Source of the DNA: Bradyrhizobium sp. Rc3b
Lineage (GTDB): Bacteria; Pseudomonadota; Alphaproteobacteria; Rhizobiales; Xanthobacteraceae
DNA: 64,000 bases
Reading direction: 5' to 3'
NCBI RefSeq assembly: GCF_900114915.1
Contig: NZ_FOUS01000016.1
Coordinates: 1-64,000, forward strand
Both the position numbers and the translations under genes were made by a program. Under the pieces are notes generated by a model. It saw only the letters and a list, made by a program, of their open reading frames with translations. It was not told the DNA's origin and searched no databases. Shown here piece after piece: positions 1 through 7,517 of this stretch (position 1 is its first letter; each line of letters opens with the position of its first letter).

Positions 1-2
1 AG

Positions 3-236
3 CCCCGCATCGCGTTCCGTCCCAACAGACATCATCCGGAACTGCCGCCAAGGCTCAAACGCTACAACCGCCTCATCGCACGCCGGCGAGCCCAGGTCGA
101 GACCACCTTCGCCACTCTCAAACGCCGCATGCGACTGACTTGCATCCGCTACGTCGGTCTGATGAAGGCAAGCGGGCAGGTCCTGCTCGCCTCGATCGCC
201 TTCAACATGAGGCGGTGGGCCACGATCGCGGCCTGA
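3..236 (+). CDS. IS5-type transposase, C-terminal fragment
   Basis: The reading frame is open from the window edge to a TGA and encodes the last 77 residues of a DDE transposase. The sequence RAQVETTFATLK fits the R-(3)-E-(6)-K part of the signature around the catalytic glutamate of IS4/IS5-superfamily transposases; the tail LLASIAFNMRRW is also typical. The N-terminal part and the left end of the element lie outside the window. I could not identify a terminal inverted repeat in the 130 bases between this stop and moaB. Whether the element is intact cannot be judged from here. Confidence 0.75.
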   Translation, partial: PRIAFRPNRHHPELPPRLKRYNRLIARRRAQVETTFATLKRRMRLTCIRYVGLMKASGQVLLASIAFNMRRWATIAA

Positions 237-365
237 ACCGCCCGCCGAGGGCGAACACTAGAGACCTCGCTGGCAATTGCCGTGACCGCGCCCCTCTCTC
301 CTCATGTCCTCAGCCTCCAAGACCGATAACGCAACAGGCCCACAAGGGGAGAAGGGAGAAAGCAA

Positions 366-929
366 TCACACCGTCGCGCCTTGCGCCTTCGGCCTTCGCA
401 GATGCTCGTCCAGCCGCGGCATGATCTCGACAAAATTGCAGGGCCGCGTGCGGTAGTCGAGCTGAGCGGCAAGGATGCCGTCCCAGCCGTCGCGGCAGGC
501 GCCGGGGGAGCCTGGCAGGCAGAAGATGTAGGTCGCACCCGCGACGCCGGCGGTGGCGCGGCTCTGGATCGTCGACGTCCCGATCTTGGCGTGGCTCAGC
601 AGGTGGAACGCGATCGAGAAACCGTCCATGCGCTTTTCGAACAGCGGCTCGATCGCCTCCGGCGTGACGTCGCGCCCGGTGAAGCCCGTGCCGCCGGTGG
701 TGATGACGACGTCGATGCCCGCATCCGCGATCCAGCGGCGAACGACGGCGCGGATCGCCTCGACATCGTCGGTGACGATCTCGCGGGCGGCGAGGCGATG
801 GCCCGCTGCGGCAAGGCGGTCGGCGAGCGTCTGGCCGGACTTGTCATCCGCGAGCGCACGGGTGTCGGACACGGTGAGCACCGCGATGTCGAGCGGGATG
901 AATTGTTTTGCTTCGTCGATGGAGGCCAC
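366..929 (-). CDS. moaB: Molybdenum cofactor biosynthesis protein B (MoaB)
   Basis: 187-residue member of the MogA/MoaB family, which in most bacteria adenylylates molybdopterin before molybdate insertion in the cytoplasm. Visible family motifs are VSDTR (about residues 20-24), TTGGTGFTGRD (77-87) and LPGSPGA (138-144), which form the molybdopterin-binding pocket. Length is normal for MoaB. The start is a GTG preceded by AGGAG seven bases upstream, which decides it over internal ATGs. It stands alone between the transposase fragment and an intergenic hairpin repeat. MoaB and MogA are hard to separate by motif; the short single-domain form and conserved GTGF favour MoaB. Confidence 0.92.
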   Translation of the reverse strand: MASIDEAKQFIPLDIAVLTVSDTRALADDKSGQTLADRLAAAGHRLAAREIVTDDVEAIRAVVRRWIADAGIDVVITTGGTGFTGRDVTPEAIEPLFEKRMDGFSIAFHLLSHAKIGTSTIQSRATAGVAGATYIFCLPGSPGACRDGWDGILAAQLDYRTRPCNFVEIMPRLDEHLRRPKAQGATV

Positions 930-960
930 GACTTCACTCCTGTTTCCTGCCCACCGCCGT

Positions 961-1073
961 CATCCTGAGGTGCGCGCCGTGCGGTGCAAGGGCACCGCAG
1001 GGCGAGCCTCGAAGGATGGGCCGCAGGCTCCGCCATCCTTCGGGGCTCGCCAAGTGGCGAGCACCTCAGGATG
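961..1073. repeat. Intergenic inverted repeat, family B
   Basis: Long imperfect palindrome bounded by CATCCTGAGGTGCGC and its complement GCACCTCAGGATG, with an inner pair GAAGGATGG / CCATCCTTC. It fills the gap between moaB and the zinc peptidase genes, which are both on the minus strand, and should fold into a large stem in RNA. A shortened relative is present at 34792-34834. No coding potential. Confidence 0.85.
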
Positions 1074-1090
1074 ACGCCACTAATAGCTTA

Positions 1091-2020
1091 CTACTGCCCG
1101 CCGCCGAACGTGTTGCAGGCCTGGACCGTGCCCTGCTGATAGCCGGTCATGAACCACTGCTTGCGCTGCGCGGCCGAGCCGTGGGTGAAGGAATCGGGCA
1201 CGACGCGTCCCGTGGCCTGGCGCTGCAGCGTGTCGTCGCCGATCGCGCTCGCCGTGGTCAGCGCGGCGTCGATGTCGCCGGGCTCGAGGAAGTTCGGACG
1301 CTTCTTCGACTCGCGATTGACCCAGACGCCGGACAGGCAATCGGCCTGCAATTCGACCTTCACCTGGAGCGCGTTGGCCTCCGCCTTCGAGCCCGCCTGC
1401 TGCTGCAGCCGCGTCACGCGCGGAATGATGCCGAGCAGGTTCTGGATGTGATGGCCGGCTTCGTGCGCGATGATGTAGGCGGTGGTGAAATTGCAGGCGG
1501 ACTTGCCGGAGCAGCCGCGGAAGCGCGTCTCGACCTCGCGGAAGAACGAGGTGTCGAGGAAGATGGTGCGATCCGGCGGACAATAGAACGGCCCCATCGC
1601 CGACTCTGCCCGGCCGCAGCGGCCGCCATTGGTGACGTTGCGGAACAGCACGACCTTCGGACCGGTGTAGGACTGGCCGGAGGCCTGGAAGATTTCGCTC
1701 CAGCGATCGTCGATCTCGCCGAGAATGCCGGAGATCATGCTCCCCATCTCGTCCGTCGGCGCCCCGCGCTTGCCTGACGAGGCCTGGCGATCGGTCTGAT
1801 AGCTCGGCGCCTGGCCGCCGCCGGTGAGAATCTCGGCGCCGCCGATCAGGATGCGCGGATCGATGCCGAAGGCATAGCCGACGAGGCCGAGCACGATGAT
1901 GGTGCCGATGCCGAGCCCGCCGCCGCCCATCGGCAGGCCGAACCCACCGCCTCCACCGCCGCCACCCTCGTCGCGACGATCCTCGATGTCGTCGCTGCGG
2001 CGGAAGTCATCGTAACGCAT
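1091..2020 (-). CDS. ypfJ: Membrane-anchored neutral zinc metallopeptidase (YpfJ family)
   Basis: 309-residue protein of the putative neutral zinc metallopeptidase family (YpfJ type). It has a Gly-rich low-complexity N-terminus (residues 18-36), one hydrophobic segment (about 38-52) that probably anchors it in the inner membrane, and a large periplasmic domain. HEAGHH at 186-191 supplies the HExxH zinc site. Cys residues at about 135, 147, 170 and 176 could form disulfides outside the cytoplasm. Physiological substrates of this family are not established. The gene is divergent from ccrM across a 430-base AT-rich spacer. Confidence 0.85.
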   Translation of the reverse strand: MRYDDFRRSDDIEDRRDEGGGGGGGGFGLPMGGGGLGIGTIIVLGLVGYAFGIDPRILIGGAEILTGGGQAPSYQTDRQASSGKRGAPTDEMGSMISGILGEIDDRWSEIFQASGQSYTGPKVVLFRNVTNGGRCGRAESAMGPFYCPPDRTIFLDTSFFREVETRFRGCSGKSACNFTTAYIIAHEAGHHIQNLLGIIPRVTRLQQQAGSKAEANALQVKVELQADCLSGVWVNRESKKRPNFLEPGDIDAALTTASAIGDDTLQRQATGRVVPDSFTHGSAAQRKQWFMTGYQQGTVQACNTFGGGQ

Positions 2021-2181
2021 GGCGGCCTTCCCTTTGGAGCCCCCGATTCCCGGACCCCCGATTCAGTTTCGTCGGCGCGCAGGAGCGCGAAAGCTCAACG
2101 CGCCACACACGTAAAATTTCCCTTGCCTTTATCAATATCGTGGCCGGCAAAAATTGCCTAGTGCGGCAACATGGCGATGCC

Positions 2182-2218
2182 AGCAATTTTTTCCGAGGGT
2201 CGAGCAATTTTTTCCGAG
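2182..2218. repeat. Phased 16-bp direct repeat in the ypfJ-ccrM spacer
   Basis: The sequence AGCAATTTTTTCCGAG occurs twice without mismatch, at 2182-2197 and 2203-2218. The copies start 21 bases apart, close to two helical turns, so both would face the same side of the DNA. They lie about 160 bases upstream of the ypfJ start and 235 bases upstream of ccrM, in an unusually AT-rich stretch. A protein-binding site is an inference; no known motif is recognised. Confidence 0.8.
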
Positions 2219-2355
2219 AGAAATTTGGGGCTTTTTTGGCGCCGGGACTGCTCCCGCAACGCGAAGAATTGCGAAATACACTGTAAAACACGACGAATGC
2301 GCACGACGACCAGCGCGCCGGACGCGGTGCGGGGACTGCTCACGAAAGCGGCGGG

Positions 2356-2370
2356 TTAAGTCGATTTTTA
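2356..2370 (+). promoter_or_regulatory. Possible degenerate CtrA box upstream of ccrM
   Basis: TTAA, seven bases, then TTTA resembles the TTAA-N7-TTAA recognition site of the cell-cycle regulator CtrA with one mismatch in the second half. CtrA activates ccrM in Caulobacter. The site sits about 83 bases upstream of the ccrM start. A single degenerate site of this length can occur by chance. Confidence 0.3.
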
Positions 2371-2433
2371 CTTTGCCGCTTCAATGTAACGGTCAGTCGG
2401 TTGTTTGGTCCCGCGTCGCCGACAGCGTCGCCT

Positions 2434-2508
2434 GAGTCAGAGTTCTTGAGTCATGGTAGAGTCGCGTCGCGGGGCGTCTGCAAGGGCGCCCCGCACAAAT
2501 TTTGAGTC
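2434..2508 (+). promoter_or_regulatory. Cluster of GANTC methylation sites at the ccrM start
   Basis: Four GAGTC sequences lie at 2434, 2448, 2459 and 2504, two just before and two just after the ccrM start codon. GANTC is the target of CcrM itself. In Caulobacter, GANTC sites in the ccrM leader make transcription sensitive to methylation state. About 0.3 sites would be expected in 75 bases of random sequence, so the cluster is probably functional feedback DNA. Confidence 0.6.
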
Positions 2509-3583
2509 CGCCTCGCATCGCATCATTCTCGGTGATTGCGTCGCCGAGATGTCGAAGCTTCAGGCTGGTTCGGTCGATCTCGTGTTCGCCGATCCGCCCT
2601 ACAATCTCCAGCTCAAGGGCGATCTCAAGCGCCCCGACGAATCCCATGTCGACGCGGTCGACGACGACTGGGACAAGTTCGATTCGTTCTCCGCCTATGA
2701 CGATTTCACCCGCGCATGGCTGCTTGCCGCGCGCCGCGCGATGAAGCCGTCGGCGACGATCTGGGTGATCGGCTCCTATCACAACATCTTCCGCGTCGGC
2801 GCGATCATGCAGGACCTCGGCTTCTGGCTCCTGAACGACATCGTCTGGCGCAAGTCGAACCCGATGCCGAATTTCCGCGGCCGCCGCTTCACCAACGCGC
2901 ACGAGACCATGATCTGGGCCGCGCGCGACGAAAAGGCCAAGGGCTACACGTTCAACTACGAGGTGCTGAAGGCCGCGAACGAGGACGTGCAGGCACGTTC
3001 CGACTGGCTGATCCCGCTCTGCACCGGCGAGGAGCGCCTCAAGGGCGCCGACGGGAAGAAAGTGCATCCGACGCAGAAGCCGGAAGGCCTGCTCGCACGC
3101 GTGCTGCTGTCCTCATCCAAGCCCGGCGATCTCGTGATCGATCCCTTCAACGGCACCGGCACCACCGGCGCGGTCGCAAAACGCCTCGGCCGCTCCTATA
3201 TCGGCTTCGAGCGCGACAAGACCTATGCGAAGGCCGCGGAAGCCCGCATCGCCAAGGTCGAGCCGCTGCCGGAGGAGAGCCTCGCCCCGTTCATGACTGC
3301 GCGCGAAGCACCGCGGGTCGCATTCTCCGAGCTGATCGAGCGCGGCATGATCATGCCCGGCACGAAGCTGTTCGACGCCAAGAAGAAGCTCGGCGCATTG
3401 GTGCGTGCCGACGGCGCCATCATGTTCGGCGACAAGGTCGGCTCGATCCACCGCATCGGCGCGGTGGCGCAGGGCGCGCAAGCCTGCAACGGCTGGACCT
3501 TCTGGCACGTCGAGACCAAGAAGGGTCTCAAGCTGATCGACGAGCTCCGCGCCGAAATCCGCGCCGGCATGGCGGCGGAGTAG
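2453..3583 (+). CDS. ccrM: Cell-cycle DNA adenine methyltransferase CcrM (GANTC)
   Basis: 376-residue beta-class N6-adenine methyltransferase that methylates adenine in GANTC and links methylation state to replication in Alphaproteobacteria. The catalytic DPPY is at 47-50 and the SAM-binding DPFNGTG at 230-236, in the beta-class order. Diagnostic blocks include FADPPYNLQLKGDLKRPD and VWRKSNPMPNFRGRRF. The C-terminal domain (about 270-376, ending GWTFWHVETKKGLKLIDELR) is the extension typical of CcrM and absent from simple restriction methylases. There is no adjacent restriction endonuclease gene, consistent with an orphan regulatory enzyme. The N-terminus is about 20 residues longer than in Caulobacter, so a later start is possible. 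Confidence 0.95.
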   Translation: MVESRRGASARAPRTNFESASHRIILGDCVAEMSKLQAGSVDLVFADPPYNLQLKGDLKRPDESHVDAVDDDWDKFDSFSAYDDFTRAWLLAARRAMKPSATIWVIGSYHNIFRVGAIMQDLGFWLLNDIVWRKSNPMPNFRGRRFTNAHETMIWAARDEKAKGYTFNYEVLKAANEDVQARSDWLIPLCTGEERLKGADGKKVHPTQKPEGLLARVLLSSSKPGDLVIDPFNGTGTTGAVAKRLGRSYIGFERDKTYAKAAEARIAKVEPLPEESLAPFMTAREAPRVAFSELIERGMIMPGTKLFDAKKKLGALVRADGAIMFGDKVGSIHRIGAVAQGAQACNGWTFWHVETKKGLKLIDELRAEIRAGMAAE

Positions 3584-3600
3584 CCGCTTCCCACGATCTT

Positions 3601-3689
3601 GTAGGGTGGGCAAAGCGAAGCGTGCCCACGTCCTGCCCAATTGACGCGAAGACGTGGGCACGGCGCAAACGCGCCCTTGCCCACCCTGC
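3601..3689. repeat. Intergenic inverted repeat, family A, copy 1
   Basis: Bounded by GTAGGGTGGGCAAAGCG and the near-complement GCCCTTGCCCACCCTGC, with the inner pair CGTGCCCACG / CGTGGGCACG. It lies directly after ccrM and could act as a 3-prime stem. The same architecture recurs at 8976, 32228 and 60606. Confidence 0.9.
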
Positions 3690-3759
3690 GGCGCCTTGAA
3701 TGGGGCGGCAGTCGGGACTAGATTTGCCCGGTCAGCTCCCGTCCTGACCGGTGGGCCCC

Positions 3760-4086
3760 ATGCGACGACAGTCCGAGACATTGCTGTTGGTGCCGCTGCT
3801 GCCGATCTTCCTGCTCGGCATGTTTCCGATGTTCCTGATCGCCCTGCTGGGATTCTTCGGCCTCGCGCTGTTCGGCGTGCTCGTGATCTGCGTCGGGCTC
3901 GCCAGCAGCAACGAGGCTCACGACAATTTCAATCACGACGTCATCGTTCACGGCTATGCGCGCGGATCGGAGCGCGCGGCGCGGGCCTCCGACATGCATC
4001 TGGCCACGCGGCTCGGGCTGCGGCTGGAAGCGGTCGGCGCCGCGATGGTCATTACGGCGGCAATCGGCCTTTGTTACGCCGGCTGA
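3760..4086 (+). CDS. Small hypothetical inner-membrane protein
   Basis: I do not recognise this 108-residue protein. It begins MRRQSETLLLVPLLPIF and has two closely spaced hydrophobic segments in the first 50 residues, a polar middle, and a weaker hydrophobic C-terminal stretch ending CYAG. The ATG at 3760 was chosen over an in-frame GTG at 3751 because GGTGGG sits just before it. It lies between the ccrM-distal repeat and a GST gene on the same strand. A real membrane protein is likely, but function is unknown. Confidence 0.55.
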   Translation: MRRQSETLLLVPLLPIFLLGMFPMFLIALLGFFGLALFGVLVICVGLASSNEAHDNFNHDVIVHGYARGSERAARASDMHLATRLGLRLEAVGAAMVITAAIGLCYAG

Positions 4087-4211
4087 TCTGCGTGGCGCGC
4101 AGATACCGCCCGGCAAACTCGCCGGTTGCCCTCCCGCAACGGGTTCAGGCAAGACAGGCGGCGCGGCCATGACGCTGCGTTCGCGCCTTGCAACAACCAT
4201 TGGGGAGATCG

Positions 4212-4898
4212 ATGCTCAAATTCTATTTCAACGGATCGCCGAACCCGACCAAGGTTGCGCTCTATCTCGAAGAGTCCGGCCTGCCCTTCGAGCCGGTGAA
4301 GGTCGACACCCGCAAGGGCGAGCAGTTCACGCCGGAATTCCTCAAGATCAATCCGAATGCCAAGGTCCCGGCGATCGACGATGGCGGCACCATCGTGTTC
4401 GACAGCAACGCCATCCTGCTTTATCTCGCCGAGAAGACCGGCAAGTTCCTGCCCGCCGCGAGCGTGCGCGGCGAGACGCTGTCATGGCTGATGTTCATCG
4501 CCACCGGCGTCGGGCCGTATTCGGGGCAGGCCGTGCACTTCAAGCATTTTGCGCCGAAGGACCAGAACCACGACTACGCCCATAACCGCTACCAGTACGA
4601 GACCGACCGCCACTACAAGATTCTCGACGCTCACCTCAAAGGGCGCAGCTACATGGTCGGCGACAGCTATTCGATCGTCGACATGGCGCTGTGGGGCTGG
4701 GCACGGATGCTGCCGTTCAAGCTCGGCGACGACGCCTTTGCGCGCTACCCGAACGTGAAGCGGCTGGTCGACGAGATCTCGGCCCGCCCGGCGGCTGCGC
4801 GCGCGATCGCCCTGAAGGACAAGTTCACCTTCAAGGCCGAGATGGACGACGAGGCGCGCGCCAACATGTTCAGGCACATGGCGACCAAGGTCGCCTGA
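4212..4898 (+). CDS. Glutathione S-transferase family protein
   Basis: 228-residue cytosolic GST. The N-terminal thioredoxin-like domain begins MLKFYFNGSPNPTKVALYLEE, with KVPAID (cis-Pro) and DSNAILLYLAEKTG forming the glutathione gamma-Glu site. The C-terminal helical domain carries the usual D-x-A-L-W motif (VDMALWGWARML). The Asn/Pro-rich active-site loop resembles YfcG/YghU-type disulfide-bond oxidoreductases, so reductase activity on glutathionylated substrates is possible. ATG at 4212 is preceded by GGGGAGA; an upstream in-frame start at 4188 lacks such a site. A stem-loop terminator follows. Confidence 0.9.
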   Translation: MLKFYFNGSPNPTKVALYLEESGLPFEPVKVDTRKGEQFTPEFLKINPNAKVPAIDDGGTIVFDSNAILLYLAEKTGKFLPAASVRGETLSWLMFIATGVGPYSGQAVHFKHFAPKDQNHDYAHNRYQYETDRHYKILDAHLKGRSYMVGDSYSIVDMALWGWARMLPFKLGDDAFARYPNVKRLVDEISARPAAARAIALKDKFTFKAEMDDEARANMFRHMATKVA

Positions 4899-4919
4899 GC
4901 GCACCGCGCCGCTCTTCGA

Positions 4920-4945
4920 GGCCACGCGCATGCGCGTGGCCTTTT
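4920..4945 (+). terminator. Rho-independent terminator after the GST gene
   Basis: Perfect 22-base palindrome centred on CGCATGCG (GGCCACGCGC and its complement) followed by TTTT. It lies 22 bases after the GST stop and just beyond the 3-prime end of the convergent chemoreceptor gene. Confidence 0.8.
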
Positions 4946-4956
4946 GCGTTTGGGAT

Positions 4957-6966
4957 TCAGGCGGCGTGGACCGAGTTCAGGAACTTGGCCACTTCGAGCT
5001 TGAGGCGGTTGCTGTCGGCCGACAGCGAGCGCGCTGCCGACAGCACCTGCGATGAGGCCGAACCGGTTTCGGAGGCGCCGCGCTGCACGTCGCCGATGTT
5101 GGACGACACCCTCTGCGTGCCATGAGCCGCCTGCTGGACGTTGCGGGAAATCTCCTGCGTCGCCGCGCCCTGCTGCTCCACGGCGGCCGCGACCGTCGAC
5201 GAAATCTCCGACAGCCGCTCGATGGTGCCGCTGATCTCCCTGATGGAGCCGACCGATTCCTCCGTCGCGGCCTGGATGCCGGACACCTGCTGGGCGATCT
5301 CGCCGGTGGCCTTCGCAGTCTGCTCGGCGAGCGCCTTGACCTCGGAGGCGACGACGGCAAAGCCGCGGCCGGCTTCACCTGCGCGCGCCGCCTCGATGGT
5401 GGCGTTCAGCGCCAACAGATTGGTCTGGCCGGCGATGGTGCTGATCAGTTCGACCACGTCGCCGATCCGCGCGGCGGCCTTGGAGAGCGCGCCGACCCGG
5501 TCATTGGTCCTGCTCGCCTGACCAACGGCCTCGACCGCGATGCGGGCGGATTCCTGCACCTGGCGGGCAATCTCGGACACCGAGGAGGACAGCTCCTCGG
5601 TCGCCGAGGCAACCGCCTGCACATTGGCCGAGGCCTCCTGCGAGGCGCTGGCGACCTCCGTCGACAAATCCTGGGCCCGCGAGGCGGTCGTGGTCAAGGT
5701 GCCGGCGGAGGCTTCGAGCTCGTTCGATGCCGACGACACGGTGTTCACGATCTCGCCGACCGCCTGCTCGAACTGATCAGCGAGCCTGACCATGTCCTTC
5801 TTGCGGCTTTCGGCCTGCCGCGCCTCGACCTCGGTCTGCTCGGCGCGCAGGCGCTCGGTCTCGACCATGTTGTCCTTGAACACCTGGATCGCCTTGGCCA
5901 TGTCGCCGATCTCGTCGGCCTTGCCGCGCCCGGGAATCTCGACCTCGAGATTGCCGCCGGCAAGCCGCCCCATTGCGCTCGTCATCGAGGCCAGCGGACC
6001 GACGATGCTGCGGGCGATCAGGAAGGCGACGATGCCGCCGAACAGGATGGCGAGGCCGCCGGCGATCTCCTGAACGGTCGTCGTGCCGGCGATCACGGCT
6101 TCGGCGGTCGCACGCGAGTCCTGATAGTCCTTCTTCAGGGTCGTTTCCGCGGCCTTGAGCCTGCCGACGCTATCGACGATGAGAGGCGCGAGGTTCTTGT
6201 GGTAGATCTCGTCGGCCTGAAGCATCGCGGCGGACGTCGTCTCGAACGCCGATTTGTAGATGCCGAGCGAGGTCTTCACCGGCGCGAGCGTGGATCGCAA
6301 TTCCACTGCCTGCGGGCTCTTTTCGAGAGCCGCGAGCCGTTGCGCCGCCCGGTCTACGCTCGCCCTGAAATTCGCGGGTCCCTGCGCGTCGCGCAAGGCC
6401 AGGAAACGCCAGTTTGCGACCCGAACAAGGAGGATCCTGGATTCGAGGTCGGCGACGAGGGCCGCGGTGTCTTCGTCGACGGCTGCGCGCGCCGCATCGA
6501 CCAGCTTGCCCATCTTGACGGCCAGCTCTTCGCCGCTCGGCAGCAACGTGGCCTTGCCCGTTCTCGCCTCGTTGACGGCGTCGCCGAGGTTGTCACGCAA
6601 GCGTCGCATCTTGGCAATGTCGTCGATGAGGCCGTTGTAGAGCGCTCGCCGATCCTCCGAGAGCGTCCCCTTGGCGCCGACCCGCAACAGCTCGATCGCA
6701 GCGGTTTCCCGCTCTTGCGCCTCTTTCATCGCGGGCTCGTTGGCGTCGTAGACGTAACGCAGATTGGCCCGCTGGATCGCCTGAAGATGGGTCGATATTT
6801 CCAAAACCCGCGCCGTGCTGTCCGAAAGTGCGGATTGTCTCGCGACCTGATCCTGCACCGCCCGCAAATTCCAGACGGCAACCACCGCCATCGCGAGACC
6901 GACCGCCACCAAGGCCATGAAGCCTGCGTACAGGCGTCCCCTGATCCGCAAACGAAACTTCGGCAT
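4957..6966 (-). CDS. Methyl-accepting chemotaxis protein
   Basis: About 669-residue transmembrane chemoreceptor. TM1 is near residues 14-32, followed by an all-helical periplasmic region of roughly 265 residues, TM2 near 300-320, a HAMP domain (about 321-375) and a long cytoplasmic coiled coil. The signalling tip carries the highly conserved IAGQTNLLALNATIEAARAG, with GRGFAVVASEVKALAE just after. The length and helical character of the sensor region suggest a helical-bimodular rather than a Cache or PAS domain, so a small organic ligand is likely but unidentified. ATG at 6966 is preferred to an in-frame GTG two codons upstream. No che genes are nearby, so it feeds a distant chemosensory cluster. 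Confidence 0.92.
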   Translation of the reverse strand: MPKFRLRIRGRLYAGFMALVAVGLAMAVVAVWNLRAVQDQVARQSALSDSTARVLEISTHLQAIQRANLRYVYDANEPAMKEAQERETAAIELLRVGAKGTLSEDRRALYNGLIDDIAKMRRLRDNLGDAVNEARTGKATLLPSGEELAVKMGKLVDAARAAVDEDTAALVADLESRILLVRVANWRFLALRDAQGPANFRASVDRAAQRLAALEKSPQAVELRSTLAPVKTSLGIYKSAFETTSAAMLQADEIYHKNLAPLIVDSVGRLKAAETTLKKDYQDSRATAEAVIAGTTTVQEIAGGLAILFGGIVAFLIARSIVGPLASMTSAMGRLAGGNLEVEIPGRGKADEIGDMAKAIQVFKDNMVETERLRAEQTEVEARQAESRKKDMVRLADQFEQAVGEIVNTVSSASNELEASAGTLTTTASRAQDLSTEVASASQEASANVQAVASATEELSSSVSEIARQVQESARIAVEAVGQASRTNDRVGALSKAAARIGDVVELISTIAGQTNLLALNATIEAARAGEAGRGFAVVASEVKALAEQTAKATGEIAQQVSGIQAATEESVGSIREISGTIERLSEISSTVAAAVEQQGAATQEISRNVQQAAHGTQRVSSNIGDVQRGASETGSASSQVLSAARSLSADSNRLKLEVAKFLNSVHAA

Positions 6967-7296
6967 TCCCACTGTCCACCCAGATGCATTTCACTTCGAG
7001 CGGCCGAACAAGTCCGGCAAATCGTCACGACCACCCTGGCAGCCGCGCGTCTTTGCGACCCACGCTGCACCGCGACACAATGGGGGACACTCGTTAATTG
7101 AACCTTCCCATTTTTCGCGCGCACCAAAGCGGCGCGCACAATATCTGCTGATTTTATAGCCAGTTGCGCTACGCCCTTGGCGCAAGGCGTGCGACCCATG
7201 CAGATAGATACCTGCATGGGGCGCCCGGATGCATGCCTGCCTACGCGGTGGCCTGCTGCAATTGCCGCCCTGAATCCCTCCGTTCTCTCGATATTT
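6967..7296. other. 330-base spacer between the chemoreceptor and DUF1127 genes
   Basis: Both flanking genes are on the minus strand, so this holds the chemoreceptor promoter. I see no convincing gene. Its notable content is the two inverted repeats annotated at 7171-7220 and an AT-rich patch near 7095-7120. Confidence 0.5.
7171..7220. other. Two adjacent inverted repeats
   Basis: The first is ACGCCCTTG / CAAGGCGT with one bulged base (7171-7190). The second is a perfect 9-bp arm CCCATGCAG / CTGCATGGG around an 8-base loop (7195-7220). Neither is followed by a T run on either strand, so they do not look like intrinsic terminators. A structured RNA leader of the chemoreceptor mRNA or a protein site is possible. 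Confidence 0.55.
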
Positions 7297-7506
7297 TCAA
7301 TTCCGCCGGAAGGGCTTCTTCAGCTCGTACTCAATCTCCGAACGAGACATCCCGCAGTCCAGAAGCTCCCGCTCGCTCATCATGACGAGCTGACGGCGCG
7401 CCGAAGACCGCTCGCGCCTGATACGGACGATCTCCGCCAGTCTTTGCCAGACCGACGCGACCATCGCCCACGGTGACGGACGTCGCCGGCGGGCGGACCA
7501 GATCAT
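7297..7506 (-). CDS. DUF1127 (YjiS-like) small protein
   Basis: 69-residue basic protein. The C-terminal segment ERELLDCGMSRSEIEYELKKPFRRN is the conserved DUF1127 core (the family pattern is D-x-G-x-x-R-x-x-I). In Rhizobiales small DUF1127 proteins act in phosphate/carbon metabolism and RNA binding; that is family knowledge, not shown here. It starts 11 bases downstream of the SnoaL-like gene and is probably cotranscribed with it. Confidence 0.75.
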   Translation of the reverse strand: MIWSARRRRPSPWAMVASVWQRLAEIVRIRRERSSARRQLVMMSERELLDCGMSRSEIEYELKKPFRRN

Positions 7507-7517
7507 GCTCAAGTCGG

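Noticed and set aside
5122..7101. 659-codon open frame on the plus strand opposite the chemoreceptor
   Set aside because: Repetitive Arg/Asp/Leu/Gly composition and complete overlap with a well-supported chemoreceptor gene.
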